A stretch of 64,000 nucleotides of DNA from Arcobacteraceae bacterium (GTDB taxonomy: Bacteria; Campylobacterota; Campylobacteria; Campylobacterales; Arcobacteraceae): the NCBI GenBank assembly GCA_023138835.1, contig JAGLOP010000003.1, forward strand, positions 1 to 64,000, given 5' to 3'. The translations under genes were made by a program, and so were the position numbers. The notes beneath the pieces were generated by a model, which was not told where the DNA came from, made no database searches, and saw only the letters and a program-made list of their open reading frames with translations. Position 1 is the first letter of the stretch; the number at the start of each line of letters is the position of its first letter. This document shows positions 37,895 through 46,147 of this stretch, piece after piece.

Positions 37895-38995
37895 ATGAAT
37901 ATTGATAATTTACACAAATTGCAAATATTAACAAAAAACTTATCTTTGCTTTATGTTGAAAACAGTGTATTTTTACAAAAACAAATTAGTAGATTCTTAG
38001 ATAAAATATTTGGTAAAATTTATCAAGCTTATGATGGAGAAGATGGATTAGAACAATTTAACGAATTTATGCCGGATATTGTATTAACTGATTTAACAAT
38101 GCCAAACAAAGATGGTGTTGAGATGATAGTGGATATTAAGAATATAAATCCTAATGCAAAAATAATAGTCCTTTCTGCACCTAACGATGATTTAGAACTG
38201 CTGCAAACTATTGATTTAGATATTATTGGTTTTTTATTAAAACCTTTAGATATAGATAAACTTATCAATACACTACTTCAAGCCTCCAAAAGAGAACCTA
38301 CATCTGAAGAGATACAATGTATGCAAGACTTGGAACAAATATATAAACAAAAAGCCCATATAAGTTTGCATAATTACTATAAAGGAATCCCTATTGAATA
38401 TGATGGAACAATAATTAAATTTAATGATGATGAATTTATAGTAAAAATACCGAATATTCAAACTATTGCAATAAATTACGAAAAAAATACAACACTGAAA
38501 ATAAACTCAACAAATAAATATATCCAAGTTAACCTGATTAAGATTGACAAAAAAAATAATCTTATAACTTTAACACAGCCCAAATATATAAATTATTCAC
38601 TACGAAATTTCAAAAACAAGCGAGTACTGACTGACAAAAGTTTTAAAGTAGGTTTACATCATCATCATAAATCTATTGAAGTTAATGCTTTAGATATTAC
38701 TTTTATATCTATTACTATGATAAGTCATGAAAAATTTATAAAACTGTCAGTTGGTGATGAAATTAATTTAACTTTGGTATTTAAAATAAAAGCCAAAAAC
38801 AGCCTCGTCCACCAAGATATAATCACCAAAGTATTTGCAAAAGGGAAAGTTATAAGGATAGAACCATATCTATATGATACAAAGATTATTGCATCAATGA
38901 ATATAGAAAAATCATCGCAAAGTACCCTTGTAAAATATTTACAACAAAGAGAGATAGAAACAATCCAAGAATTAAAAAGATTAGCAGAAAAATAA
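37895..38995 (+). CDS. Response regulator with probable PilZ-like output domain
   Basis: This 366-residue protein has a receiver domain with 'IVLTDLTMPNKDG' and 'LLKPLD'. The acidic pair is altered to 'LYVENS', which may change Mg binding. Residues about 150-366 form a beta-rich region resembling the YcgR-N plus PilZ arrangement ('YDGTIIKFNDDEFIVKI', 'LDITFISITMISHEKF'), but the RxxxR c-di-GMP motif is not clear. PilZ is therefore a tentative call. Confidence 0.75.
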   Translation: MNIDNLHKLQILTKNLSLLYVENSVFLQKQISRFLDKIFGKIYQAYDGEDGLEQFNEFMPDIVLTDLTMPNKDGVEMIVDIKNINPNAKIIVLSAPNDDLELLQTIDLDIIGFLLKPLDIDKLINTLLQASKREPTSEEIQCMQDLEQIYKQKAHISLHNYYKGIPIEYDGTIIKFNDDEFIVKIPNIQTIAINYEKNTTLKINSTNKYIQVNLIKIDKKNNLITLTQPKYINYSLRNFKNKRVLTDKSFKVGLHHHHKSIEVNALDITFISITMISHEKFIKLSVGDEINLTLVFKIKAKNSLVHQDIITKVFAKGKVIRIEPYLYDTKIIASMNIEKSSQSTLVKYLQQREIETIQELKRLAEK

Positions 38996-39072
38996 AACTT
39001 TGTTTTTTTAAAAGAGAAAATATTGAATTTAAAATAAATATAGTATAATATTTTAAATGCAAAGGGTTCAAC

Positions 39073-39795
39073 ATGGAAAAGCTTAAAAGTTATATTAATA
39101 AAATAGGAAACATAATCAATGAACAAAATCTAATTCATATTACTGATTTGGATGGAAAAATTACATTTACTAACAATAACTTTTGTGAAGTAAGTGGATA
39201 TACTAAAGAGGAATTAATAGGTCAAAATCAAGATATTTTACATCATCCAAATATAAGTGATGAGTATTATAAAGATATATTAAAAACAATCAATAATAAA
39301 GATGTTTTTAAAGGAACGATTGAAAATCTTTCAAAATCTGGAAAATCTTTTTGGTTAAGAGGTGTGATAGTACCTTCCATTGAAAATGAAGAGATAAAAG
39401 AATACATATATGTTAGTGACGATGCTACAAAAGAGATAAATCAACAAATAGAATTAGAACAACTAGAAGATCAAGAGGCATTGGAAGAGCTTAAAAAAGC
39501 AACAACAATTCATAATAATAATCTGCTAGAATCTATACCTTTACCCTCTTTTATAATACAAGATAAAAAGATTATAAATAAAAATGAGCTATTTGAAGAA
39601 TTATTTTTAATAGAATCAATTAATGAAGATGATATCATCAGTAGTATTTTAGGTACATCTTATGGAGAATATATTTTAGATATTACTTCATCATCATGTA
39701 TACTAAATAATATTGAACTTAATGAGCAAACATATACTGTAAAATCTAAAAAATTAACCAACAGTGAAATTTTAATATTATTAATAAGTATTTAA
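39073..39795 (+). CDS. PAS-domain protein
   Basis: This 240-residue soluble protein has an N-terminal PAS domain (about 12-130, 'ITDLDGKITFTNNNFCEVSGYTKEELIGQNQDILHHP') of the kind found in aerotaxis receptors. An acidic helix follows, then a second region without a recognised domain. There is no kinase, GGDEF or chemoreceptor output. The next gene starts 1 bp after its stop, so they are probably coexpressed. Confidence 0.82.
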   Translation: MEKLKSYINKIGNIINEQNLIHITDLDGKITFTNNNFCEVSGYTKEELIGQNQDILHHPNISDEYYKDILKTINNKDVFKGTIENLSKSGKSFWLRGVIVPSIENEEIKEYIYVSDDATKEINQQIELEQLEDQEALEELKKATTIHNNNLLESIPLPSFIIQDKKIINKNELFEELFLIESINEDDIISSILGTSYGEYILDITSSSCILNNIELNEQTYTVKSKKLTNSEILILLISI

Positions 39796-39796
39796 T

Positions 39797-41875
39797 GTGA
39801 AAAAAACAAATAACTTGGTTATATCAAAAGCTTATAAATTTAATAATGATATTCTTCAAACTAAAGTTATTAATAATGAATTATACATATCTGATAATAA
39901 TAGTTTATATAAGATTGAAGGGAATCAAACAAAACGAATAAAGCAGGATGTACAATATTTTTTAAATGCATTTGATCAAATTGAGAATAAAACAATGTCA
40001 ATACATTTAAAAAATAATACCAATGAACTTATATATGAACATGAAACTATATTTAAAGTAATAATACATTTATCTAAAAAAGAAAATATAAAAGAGGTGT
40101 TTTTATTTTATAATGTCGGCTCTGCTGCAATTCAATTTGATGATAACAGTATAGATATTTACTTGTTAAGTGACAATAATATTTTAACTAATATATCTTT
40201 TGATGAAGATATAGAATATATTTATAAATCATATACTACACATGAACTAATAATAACATTGAAAAGTAAAATTATTTTTTTAGATATTCTTACTTTAAAA
40301 ACTAATAAGGAAGTTATTATTGATAAAAAAGATTTTGTTGGAGTAAATTATTTAAATAACAAAATTTATATTATATACAAAAGATATCTAAAATTGATTG
40401 ATGACAATTCTAGTCAAACCATTATAGAAGTAGATATAGACAGTGATATTTCAAAAATTTTCGTAAATCGCGGCTTAAATGAATTAATAATAGTAACACA
40501 AACAAACGATATATTTCTTTATCATATACTTACTGATTCTATTTTTTTAATATATAATTATCCAAGAAAAGTTCAAGATATTAGATTTATAGATTATGAT
40601 TTTTATATAGTATCAAAGAATCTTATTTCAATAACTGATACTACAAAAGGAATTCTAGAGTTAAAAAAACATTTACTGCTTGAAGATATAGAAGGTTCTT
40701 TAAATGTAATTCAAAAGAATCCTTTCTTATTTTTAGAGAATAGTTTTTTTAACAAAATTGAAGAATTTTGGAATGACAGCTTTAAAGATATATCTAATAA
40801 ACTTTTTATGAATAAACCTCAAGTTGCTAAAGAAATATTTGAAAAATTTACATTTATCAATTCATATAAAAGTGACTATGACAACATTATAACTTCTAAA
40901 GATGTATTTCTAAATATATCCAAGTCATTAAGAGCGTTAAAGTATGGCGAAGTATTTCAACTTTTAGAAGAAAACTCATTTATTAAAACTACCCCTATTG
41001 GGAAAAAAATTATTTATGATTGGGATTATATATTTAATAAATTTATTGGATATATTTTACAACATGATTTTGATGAGAATTCAAAAGAGTATAAATCCAT
41101 AAAAAAATATGAATCAGATAGCTCAAAAAAAGAACTTATAGCAACCGTTATTGAAAATCAACATGTAATTTTAACAGCTTTTAGTGCATATAGAAATAAA
41201 AACTTTTTAGTGTATTCAATGTTAAGTAAAAAATATCCATTTTTTAAATATTTACCAATTACAAAGAATTTAGAAAAAATATCAACAGGTATATATAATA
41301 AGGTTTTAAATTATATTGAAACAGAAGACTTTGAAAAAGCACTTAATTCTATTAGACTATTAAATAATTTTGATAATTTTAAAAATAAAAGTGAGGAATT
41401 AAAAGAAAAGACAAATGTAATTATTGGATTTAAATCATCTTATGAACGAAATGATACTACAAGATGTAGAATATTCTTAGAGCAATATGAAGAATATTTT
41501 CAATATTCAGAGTATTATTATACAATTGTTAATGATGATTTTAAGAAAATGGACTTAGCTATTACAAATATAAAAAATGATATGTTTGAAACTGCATACA
41601 AAATCTTAAAAGAATTTTTTCAAAGTGATATCTGGACACAAAAAATAAAATATATTATGATTGAATATTATAAGCAAAGATTTAAATCAGTTTTAGCCAA
41701 CTTAAACGAAGATAGTGTTGAGTTGTATATTGATAACTTTTATAAATTATTTGGCTATGTTGATAATGCATTTGTAAAGGATACTGTAAATACGAGAGAT
41801 AATATAAAGATTAAACAAATAAAGAAAATCAGCTATTATCCAAAAGACTTATTAGATCCGCATTTTAAAATATAA
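39797..41875 (+). CDS. Large soluble protein of unknown function, possible beta-propeller N-terminus
   Basis: This 692-residue protein starts at GTG, with 1 bp between its start and the PAS-gene stop. Residues about 1-290 are rich in short beta strands at regular intervals ('NELIIVTQTNDIFLYHI', 'KIYIIYKRYLKLIDDN'), as in WD40-like propellers. Residues 300-692 are helical and charged and could form helical repeats. I do not recognise the family. It is the last chromosomal gene before the integrated element. Confidence 0.8.
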   Translation: MKKTNNLVISKAYKFNNDILQTKVINNELYISDNNSLYKIEGNQTKRIKQDVQYFLNAFDQIENKTMSIHLKNNTNELIYEHETIFKVIIHLSKKENIKEVFLFYNVGSAAIQFDDNSIDIYLLSDNNILTNISFDEDIEYIYKSYTTHELIITLKSKIIFLDILTLKTNKEVIIDKKDFVGVNYLNNKIYIIYKRYLKLIDDNSSQTIIEVDIDSDISKIFVNRGLNELIIVTQTNDIFLYHILTDSIFLIYNYPRKVQDIRFIDYDFYIVSKNLISITDTTKGILELKKHLLLEDIEGSLNVIQKNPFLFLENSFFNKIEEFWNDSFKDISNKLFMNKPQVAKEIFEKFTFINSYKSDYDNIITSKDVFLNISKSLRALKYGEVFQLLEENSFIKTTPIGKKIIYDWDYIFNKFIGYILQHDFDENSKEYKSIKKYESDSSKKELIATVIENQHVILTAFSAYRNKNFLVYSMLSKKYPFFKYLPITKNLEKISTGIYNKVLNYIETEDFEKALNSIRLLNNFDNFKNKSEELKEKTNVIIGFKSSYERNDTTRCRIFLEQYEEYFQYSEYYYTIVNDDFKKMDLAITNIKNDMFETAYKILKEFFQSDIWTQKIKYIMIEYYKQRFKSVLANLNEDSVELYIDNFYKLFGYVDNAFVKDTVNTRDNIKIKQIKKISYYPKDLLDPHFKI

Positions 41876-41893
41876 TTAGCTCAATATCTTTGA

Positions 41894-41939
41894 TGGCGAC
41901 CCCAGATAGATTTGAACTATCGTTCTTCGGAGGAAATCC
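41894..41939 (-). pseudogene. attL: displaced 3' half of the tRNA-Glu gene
   Basis: On the reverse strand this is the 3' half of a tRNA-Glu: anticodon-loop core, 3' anticodon stem CCGAA, an intact T arm (GATAG/CTATC), acceptor strand TGGGGTC and the encoded CCA. The 11-bp core GGAGGAAATCC (41929-41939) is identical to 62040-62050. Beyond it the sequence is no longer tRNA. The 3' stem half pairs perfectly with the 5' half kept at 62049-62053, so this is the original host 3' half. Confidence 0.88.
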
Positions 41940-42074
41940 TAATACAGTACTTTATCCAATAAACCTTAAACAATGCAAATAAGCTCTAAAAGTCCATAGA
42001 ATATGGCTTGCTAGACTATTGATAAACTTGATACTTTTTGCTATAATCCTTTAATATTACAATAAAATCTATTC

Positions 42075-42095
42075 TAAGGGTAGATATAGGGTAGA
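42075..42095 (+). repeat. 21-bp direct repeat near the left end (probable integrase arm site)
   Basis: A 21-bp sequence beginning TAAGGGTAGATATAGGG occurs here and, perfectly, at 61932-61952 in the same orientation. Each copy contains GGGTAGA twice. This copy lies 3 bp before the integrase start codon, so binding would also affect integrase expression. Confidence 0.8.
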
Positions 42096-42098
42096 AAA

Positions 42099-43190
42099 AT
42101 GTCAAGAATAAAAACAAATTTTACAGGTGTTTATTATAGTATTTTACAAAATAAAGATAAAGTATATTATATTACTTATAAAAATACAATTACCAACAGA
42201 AAAGTATGGGTAAAAATTGGAAAATTTAGCGAGGGCATCCGTGAAGCCTATTGCAATCAAAAAAGAAATGAGATCATTACAAAGCAAAGACTGGGAGAAG
42301 AGCCGCCAGCTGCTATTAAAAAGAAAAAAGCTAAAAAGAACTTATTAGAAGATATAGCAAATGAATATTTTAATACCAGAAAAAACAATGCAACTACAAA
42401 AGCAGATAAGGGTATCTATAACAACTATATAGCACCATACTTTGATGATATTGATACAATTGATAAGAATATGCTTACGAAGTGGAAAAAGACTTTACAG
42501 AGCTTACAATCAAAAAGAGATAAAGAAAAGAAATTATCAACTAAATATATTAATGATATCCAAAACCTATTAATTACTATTGATAGATTTGCACTTAGAA
42601 ATGATTTGACAAAAAATGATTTTTCAAAATATATTATTAAAGACATAATAGACAATGCAAGAGAAAGATTTTTAACCAAAGTCGAAATACAAGAACTATA
42701 TAAATATGTAGAAAATGATATTAGCTTATTACTATTTTATAAAATAGCTTTAAATACAGGTGGAAGATTAGCAACAGTTTTAAATATTACTAAAAAAGAT
42801 ATTGATTTTACACATAAGTTAATTACACTAAAAGATTTTAAAAATAATAGTACATATAAATCATTTTTAAATAATGATCTTATTGAACTATTAAAAGACT
42901 ATACAAGACATTTAACAGCCAATGACAAGCTATTTATATTAAATCATCAAAGAAGATTAAGAGCTACACTAAATGAACTATTCAATAATGAAATTGATAA
43001 AGATGATACTAAAAATAAAGTAGTTATTCATACACTTAGACATACGTTTGCAAGTCATTTAGCAATTAATGGTACTCCAATATATACTATTCAGAAATTA
43101 ATGAACCATAAGGATATTAAAATGACTTTAAGATATGCAAAACTTAATCCTGATAGTGGGAGAGAATCTGTTATTAATTTAGGATTTTAA
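42099..43190 (+). CDS. Tyrosine recombinase (integrase)
   Basis: This 363-residue integrase carries an N-terminal arm-binding region (about 1-75), a core-binding SAM-like domain (about 80-175) and a catalytic domain. The active-site residues are all visible: Arg223 in 'TGGRLATVLNI', His311 and Arg314 in 'HTLRHTFASHL', His337 in 'LMNHKDI' and the nucleophile Tyr346 in 'TLRYAKL'. It sits 160 bp inside the attL core, the usual place for tRNA-targeting elements. A 21-bp arm-type repeat overlaps its ribosome-binding region. Confidence 0.95.
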   Translation: MSRIKTNFTGVYYSILQNKDKVYYITYKNTITNRKVWVKIGKFSEGIREAYCNQKRNEIITKQRLGEEPPAAIKKKKAKKNLLEDIANEYFNTRKNNATTKADKGIYNNYIAPYFDDIDTIDKNMLTKWKKTLQSLQSKRDKEKKLSTKYINDIQNLLITIDRFALRNDLTKNDFSKYIIKDIIDNARERFLTKVEIQELYKYVENDISLLLFYKIALNTGGRLATVLNITKKDIDFTHKLITLKDFKNNSTYKSFLNNDLIELLKDYTRHLTANDKLFILNHQRRLRATLNELFNNEIDKDDTKNKVVIHTLRHTFASHLAINGTPIYTIQKLMNHKDIKMTLRYAKLNPDSGRESVINLGF

Positions 43191-43195
43191 AAGGT

Positions 43196-43224
43196 GGGGG
43201 AGTAATTAATTCCCCCTGTAGTTT
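43196..43224. terminator. Bidirectional terminator between the integrase and a hydrophobic peptide ORF
   Basis: A stem of six GC-rich pairs (GGGGGA with TCCCCC) and a 9-nt loop is followed by GTTTT on the forward strand and by ACCTTTT on the reverse strand. It can end transcripts from both convergent sides. Confidence 0.7.
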
Positions 43225-43286
43225 TAATAAATTGGTACTACTAGGATAAATCCAACCACGACTAATATTACTAATAGTCTAAACAT
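43224..43286 (-). CDS. Very small hydrophobic peptide (20 aa), toxin-like
   Basis: The reverse strand encodes a peptide of one short hydrophobic helix ('LLVILVVVGFILVV') with an Arg near the start and 'PIY' at the end. AAAGGA lies 6 bp before the ATG at 43286; an in-frame ATG at 43301 would give 25 residues. It ends at the bidirectional hairpin. Upstream on the same strand are a perfect promoter and an intrinsic terminator. Length and composition resemble membrane peptides of type I toxin-antitoxin loci, but this is inference. Confidence 0.45.
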   Translation of the reverse strand: MFRLLVILVVVGFILVVPIY

Positions 43287-43342
43287 GTAAATTCCTTTCA
43301 TATGGAATTCCCTTTACCCATATTTCAGATACCACCCATCAT

Positions 43343-43434
43343 AAAAAAAGGGTAAGGAAAAAATCCCTACCCTCAATTTCATTCCAAAGTATCTAAGAGT
43401 AATTAAGTCTTAGAGATTGAATATACATGTTTTC
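43343..43434 (-). ncRNA. Predicted small RNA of about 92 nt
   Basis: A consensus promoter (43441-43469) and a strong intrinsic terminator (stem 43349-43358 with 43364-43373, T-run 43343-43349) bound this reverse-strand transcript. Near its 5' end is a perfect 7-bp hairpin (TCTAAGA with TCTTAGA). It also contains a possible 11-codon peptide beginning 'MYIQSLRLNYS'. It could be a small RNA or an attenuating leader for the hydrophobic peptide gene that follows. Confidence 0.55.
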
Positions 43435-43440
43435 AGATGA

Positions 43441-43469
43441 ATTATATAACAAATATTTTTTAAAGTCAA
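43441..43469 (-). promoter_or_regulatory. Consensus housekeeping promoter
   Basis: On the reverse strand TTGACT (43464-43469) and TATAAT (43441-43446) are separated by exactly 17 bp. It is the best housekeeping-type promoter I found in the element, and it points into a stretch with no ordinary gene. Confidence 0.75.
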
Positions 43470-43720
43470 GCAATTTTATACAAAGTTATATAAAAACAAG
43501 AGCTTTTAGATTTAGATTAGGAATAAAGCGGATAGAGATAATCAGCAAAAATTTAAAATATTAACTAAAAACTAATTTATTTTTTTAAGGTTACTAATCA
43601 TAATAATACACCCTATTGTATTTAATAAGCTTTGTTATATTTATTTATGGAATATTGGAAGCTTTTTAACACAAAATCTCTTTATTTACATTATTCAAAA
43701 AAACTTATATACTAACTCTA

Positions 43721-43840
43721 TAAATATTTAGAGCTTGACAGCGATGTATGGGCTTACGATGGATTATCTATCAAGACAGTTATCACTTGGTAACTGTTAA
43801 GCTCTAAGTATTTATTAATTAAATTATACATCCTGTCAAG
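43721..43840. other. Interlocking inverted repeats (pseudoknot-like structured region)
   Basis: A 16-bp stem (43721-43736 with 43799-43814, one G-U pair) encloses a 7-bp hairpin (ACAGTTA 43776-43782 with TAACTGT 43791-43797). A second long pairing (43734-43749 with 43826-43840, one bulge) crosses the first, so the two form a pseudoknot or exclude each other. It could be a regulatory RNA or part of an origin. No family was recognised. Confidence 0.6.
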
Positions 43841-43931
43841 ATTATAATTTAATCAACATTTACTTTTTCAATTAAAAAAATAAATTCAATTTATAGCATA
43901 GTTCTGTAAACTGAAAAGAAAGGAAATAATT

Positions 43932-44060
43932 ATGATTAGTGAACGACAATCTAATAAAAGAATACAATCTTATAACAATAGAAAAAAAATAAAATATAGT
44001 ATATCTACTATGCGGACTGCTAAATACAAAATAATTAAAAAAAGGAAAGTTACTATGTAG
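43932..44060 (+). CDS. Small, very basic protein (42 aa)
   Basis: The ORF has AAAGGAAA 6 bp before its ATG. It encodes a protein with Lys or Arg at about a third of its positions and only one acidic residue ('SERQSNKRIQSYNNRKKIKY'). There is no recognisable domain. Such composition suits nucleic-acid binding. It lies between the crossing inverted repeats and another structured, gene-free stretch. Confidence 0.4.
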   Translation: MISERQSNKRIQSYNNRKKIKYSISTMRTAKYKIIKKRKVTM

Positions 44061-44773
44061 AATTAAAAACAAATAGCTCCACCCTGATTTGCCGTCCGAA
44101 AGAGCTACTTAGATAATATGTATTATATCTAAAATAATATAAATTATCAAAAAATCTATTAAAATCCATTGTTAAAAAAAGATAGGCATAATTTCCATGT
44201 CTGGTGAAGTAGCTATTTTTGGGGCTTATTCTAGTTATACAAGTATCCCAAAGTAACGGCATTTAGTGAAAAAATAAAAAGGAAACCGTACTGCGGTTGT
44301 AGTGAACTGGAAACAGTGAATCTGAAATGAAAACATACTTACGGCGCTGTGCGTGATACTAGATACTCAACCAAGCTCAAGGCATTTTTTTCTAAGTCAA
44401 CATCTTTAACCTTACATTGTAATAAATATCAGTGATATAATCAAGAGAGATATGAAATCGCATAGTACAACATAACCGCTATGCTAAAGCCTTACAGTCT
44501 TAAGTGTGTATAAAAAGACTGTTATTAAGCCACTACAAGTAATCACTCAAGGGTATAATTAAGAGTTTGTGTTATTAAAAATAGCCAAGCTCTGTTCAGC
44601 ATACAGTATGAATATCAAGGGTATAAGAATAAATCAATAGAAGCTCTAAGTCTTATAATAAGAAATGGTAACTGGTTACCAAAAGCTGAAATAAAACTTA
44701 AGAAATTTAAAAAAAGAAAGTTGTTTAATTGGTACTAAAAGAAACCGAGATAAAAAAGGCGGTAGTGTAAGTA
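44061..44773. other. Gene-free structured region
   Basis: About 700 bp contain no convincing gene on either strand. The part from about 44270 is less AT-rich than its surroundings and holds several short hairpins: AACCG/CGGTT (about 44305), ACTG-GAAA-CAGT (about 44328), GCATAG/CTATGC (about 44460-44485) and ACAGTCTT/AAGACTGT (44494-44501 with 44515-44522). CAAGGGTATAA occurs twice (about 44549 and 44619). A transfer origin, replication origin or structured RNA are all possible. Confidence 0.4.
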
Positions 44774-45148
44774 TTATTTATATGTGATTTTTTCGTATAA
44801 AATTTTAATTCTCTTTTTAATATCTTCCAATTCAAATTCTTCTACTTCATTCTTTATTTTAAGATTTCGTAATTCATTTTCTCTTTTCTGTAATTTTAAG
44901 AATTCTTTATATTTTTCTAAATCATTATTATATAGTTCTTCTAAAACTTTAGCTTTTATGATAGCCTGTTTATCTGATGCATTTAGTTTTTTAAATTTTT
45001 TATCATCTTGTAAAAGTTGATGATATTTCATAAATTTTAAATCTTCATTTTCATCAATGTAGATATTTTGTGTGTGAATCATATCACCATTTACATTTTG
45101 AGCTACTTGACTCTTTGATACTGAATCTATTTTTTGAATGTTATCCAT
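44774..45148 (-). CDS. Hypothetical protein sharing a QVAQN motif with the adjacent repressor
   Basis: This 124-residue protein has an N-terminal segment 'SQVAQNVNGDMIHTQNIYID' and a long charged helix, probably coiled coil, over about 40-124. It follows the repressor gene by 1 bp in the same operon. The repressor contains 'GGQVAQNVAGNM', so the two proteins share a short motif and may interact. It has no known domain. Confidence 0.7.
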   Translation of the reverse strand: MDNIQKIDSVSKSQVAQNVNGDMIHTQNIYIDENEDLKFMKYHQLLQDDKKFKKLNASDKQAIIKAKVLEELYNNDLEKYKEFLKLQKRENELRNLKIKNEVEEFELEDIKKRIKILYEKITYK

Positions 45149-45149
45149 T

Positions 45150-45539
45150 TTATAAATTATCTACTATCCAGCTTTTAATATGTTTTTTAAAACTTTCTTT
45201 ATTATCTTGATTAATGATTGTAGAAACAGTTTTAAGTGTTGATAATATATCTTCATCAAAATTTAATTTATCAGTATCATTATTATTAGCCATATTTCCA
45301 GCTACATTTTGAGCTACTTGTCCGCCTGTAATTGTATTAATTGATTGTGTATTAATATCTCCAAATATATCATTATATATACCCAGCTCTCTACACTTCT
45401 TTTTAGCAGCAGAAATACTGTTACGAGTTTTCCATTTCGAGATGGCTGGTTGACTGATGCCAATTTTTTGAGATAGTTCACTTATTGAATTAATATTATA
45501 AAATTCAAACAACCTATCAAATATATCATTAATATTCAT
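45150..45539 (-). CDS. CI-like repressor with helix-turn-helix
   Basis: This 129-residue DNA-binding protein begins with a phage CI-type helix-turn-helix ('SISELSQKIGISQPAISKWKTRNSISAAKKKCRELGI'). A linker with 'TGGQVAQNVAGNMANNN' and a helical C-terminus follow. There is no LexA/CI peptidase, so induction would not be by RecA-driven self-cleavage. It is divergent from the AlpA-like gene across an operator-rich 156-bp region, as expected for a lysogeny-type switch. Confidence 0.82.
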   Translation of the reverse strand: MNINDIFDRLFEFYNINSISELSQKIGISQPAISKWKTRNSISAAKKKCRELGIYNDIFGDINTQSINTITGGQVAQNVAGNMANNNDTDKLNFDEDILSTLKTVSTIINQDNKESFKKHIKSWIVDNL

Positions 45540-45570
45540 TTTATTAACCTTTTTTAATCAAATATAACCT

Positions 45571-45655
45571 TAATTAACTTAATTCAGTACAATTTAAGTT
45601 AATTAGTGTCATAATTCTGTCATAACTATTTAAAATAAGTTATAAACCGTTATAA
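45571..45655. promoter_or_regulatory. Operator region of the repressor/AlpA switch
   Basis: The divergent intergenic region contains a perfect 12-bp inverted repeat (TAATTAACTTAA 45571-45582 with 45594-45605), two GTCATAA direct repeats 11 bp apart (45608, 45619) and two GTTATAA repeats 10 bp apart (45639, 45649). These are probable repressor and activator sites. Confidence 0.6.
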
Positions 45656-45695
45656 GTAGTATAACACATAAAAAATAAATTAAAGGTGAATTAAT

Positions 45696-45932
45696 ATGGA
45701 TGATATTATAGAACACATAAACAATACAGATCCAAAGTTTAAAAAACTTATGGCTCTTAATCAATCACAAACAGCTTCAATTATAGGTGTTTCAATCAGC
45801 ACCCTAGAAAACTGGAGAAAAGAAGGAATTGGACCAGAGTATATTAAAGCAGGTACTGGTAAAAGAGGAAGAATATTATATCCAAAAATTAAAATTGGCG
45901 ACTATCTAGAGAATACCGTCAAAACGGCGTAA
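45696..45932 (+). CDS. AlpA/excisionase-like DNA-binding protein
   Basis: This 78-residue protein contains a MerR-like winged helix typical of AlpA and Xis factors: 'NQSQTASIIGVSISTLENWRKEGIGPEYIKAG' followed by 'YPKIKIGDYLE'. It could direct excision or activate the forward operon. It is the first gene downstream of the divergent operator region, with AAAGGTG upstream of its ATG. Confidence 0.8.
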   Translation: MDDIIEHINNTDPKFKKLMALNQSQTASIIGVSISTLENWRKEGIGPEYIKAGTGKRGRILYPKIKIGDYLENTVKTA

Positions 45933-45935
45933 ATC

Positions 45936-46145
45936 ATGAAAAATAAACAAAAATCAATTACAGATAAGCTTGAAATAATAGTAGCGAGTGGTTACGTTTT
46001 AATATTTCTTCTTTCGATCTATATAGTTTTTTTCAGTGAAATATCAAATTACGACAAATCTGACATAGTAGAAAGTATGCTGATAGGTATTACTATTTTG
46101 TTTGCTGCAAATTTTTTGATAAAAATTAAAAGAGAGGGGGAATAG
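45936..46145 (+). CDS. Small membrane protein (69 aa)
   Basis: Two hydrophobic helices (about 16-33 and 47-62) are joined by an acidic loop. It starts 3 bp after the AlpA-like gene and 2 bp precede the next. No family was recognised; its place in the operon suggests a role in the transfer or envelope module. Confidence 0.7.
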   Translation: MKNKQKSITDKLEIIVASGYVLIFLLSIYIVFFSEISNYDKSDIVESMLIGITILFAANFLIKIKREGE

Positions 46146-46147
46146 TA

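Noticed and set aside
44264-44773. Possible group II intron (phrases such as 'GTGAATCTGAAATGAAAAC' and 'GTGCGTGATAC' recall intron domain I)
   Set aside because: No reverse-transcriptase gene, no recognisable domain V with an AGC/GUU catalytic stem, and no clear boundaries. Left as an unassigned structured region.
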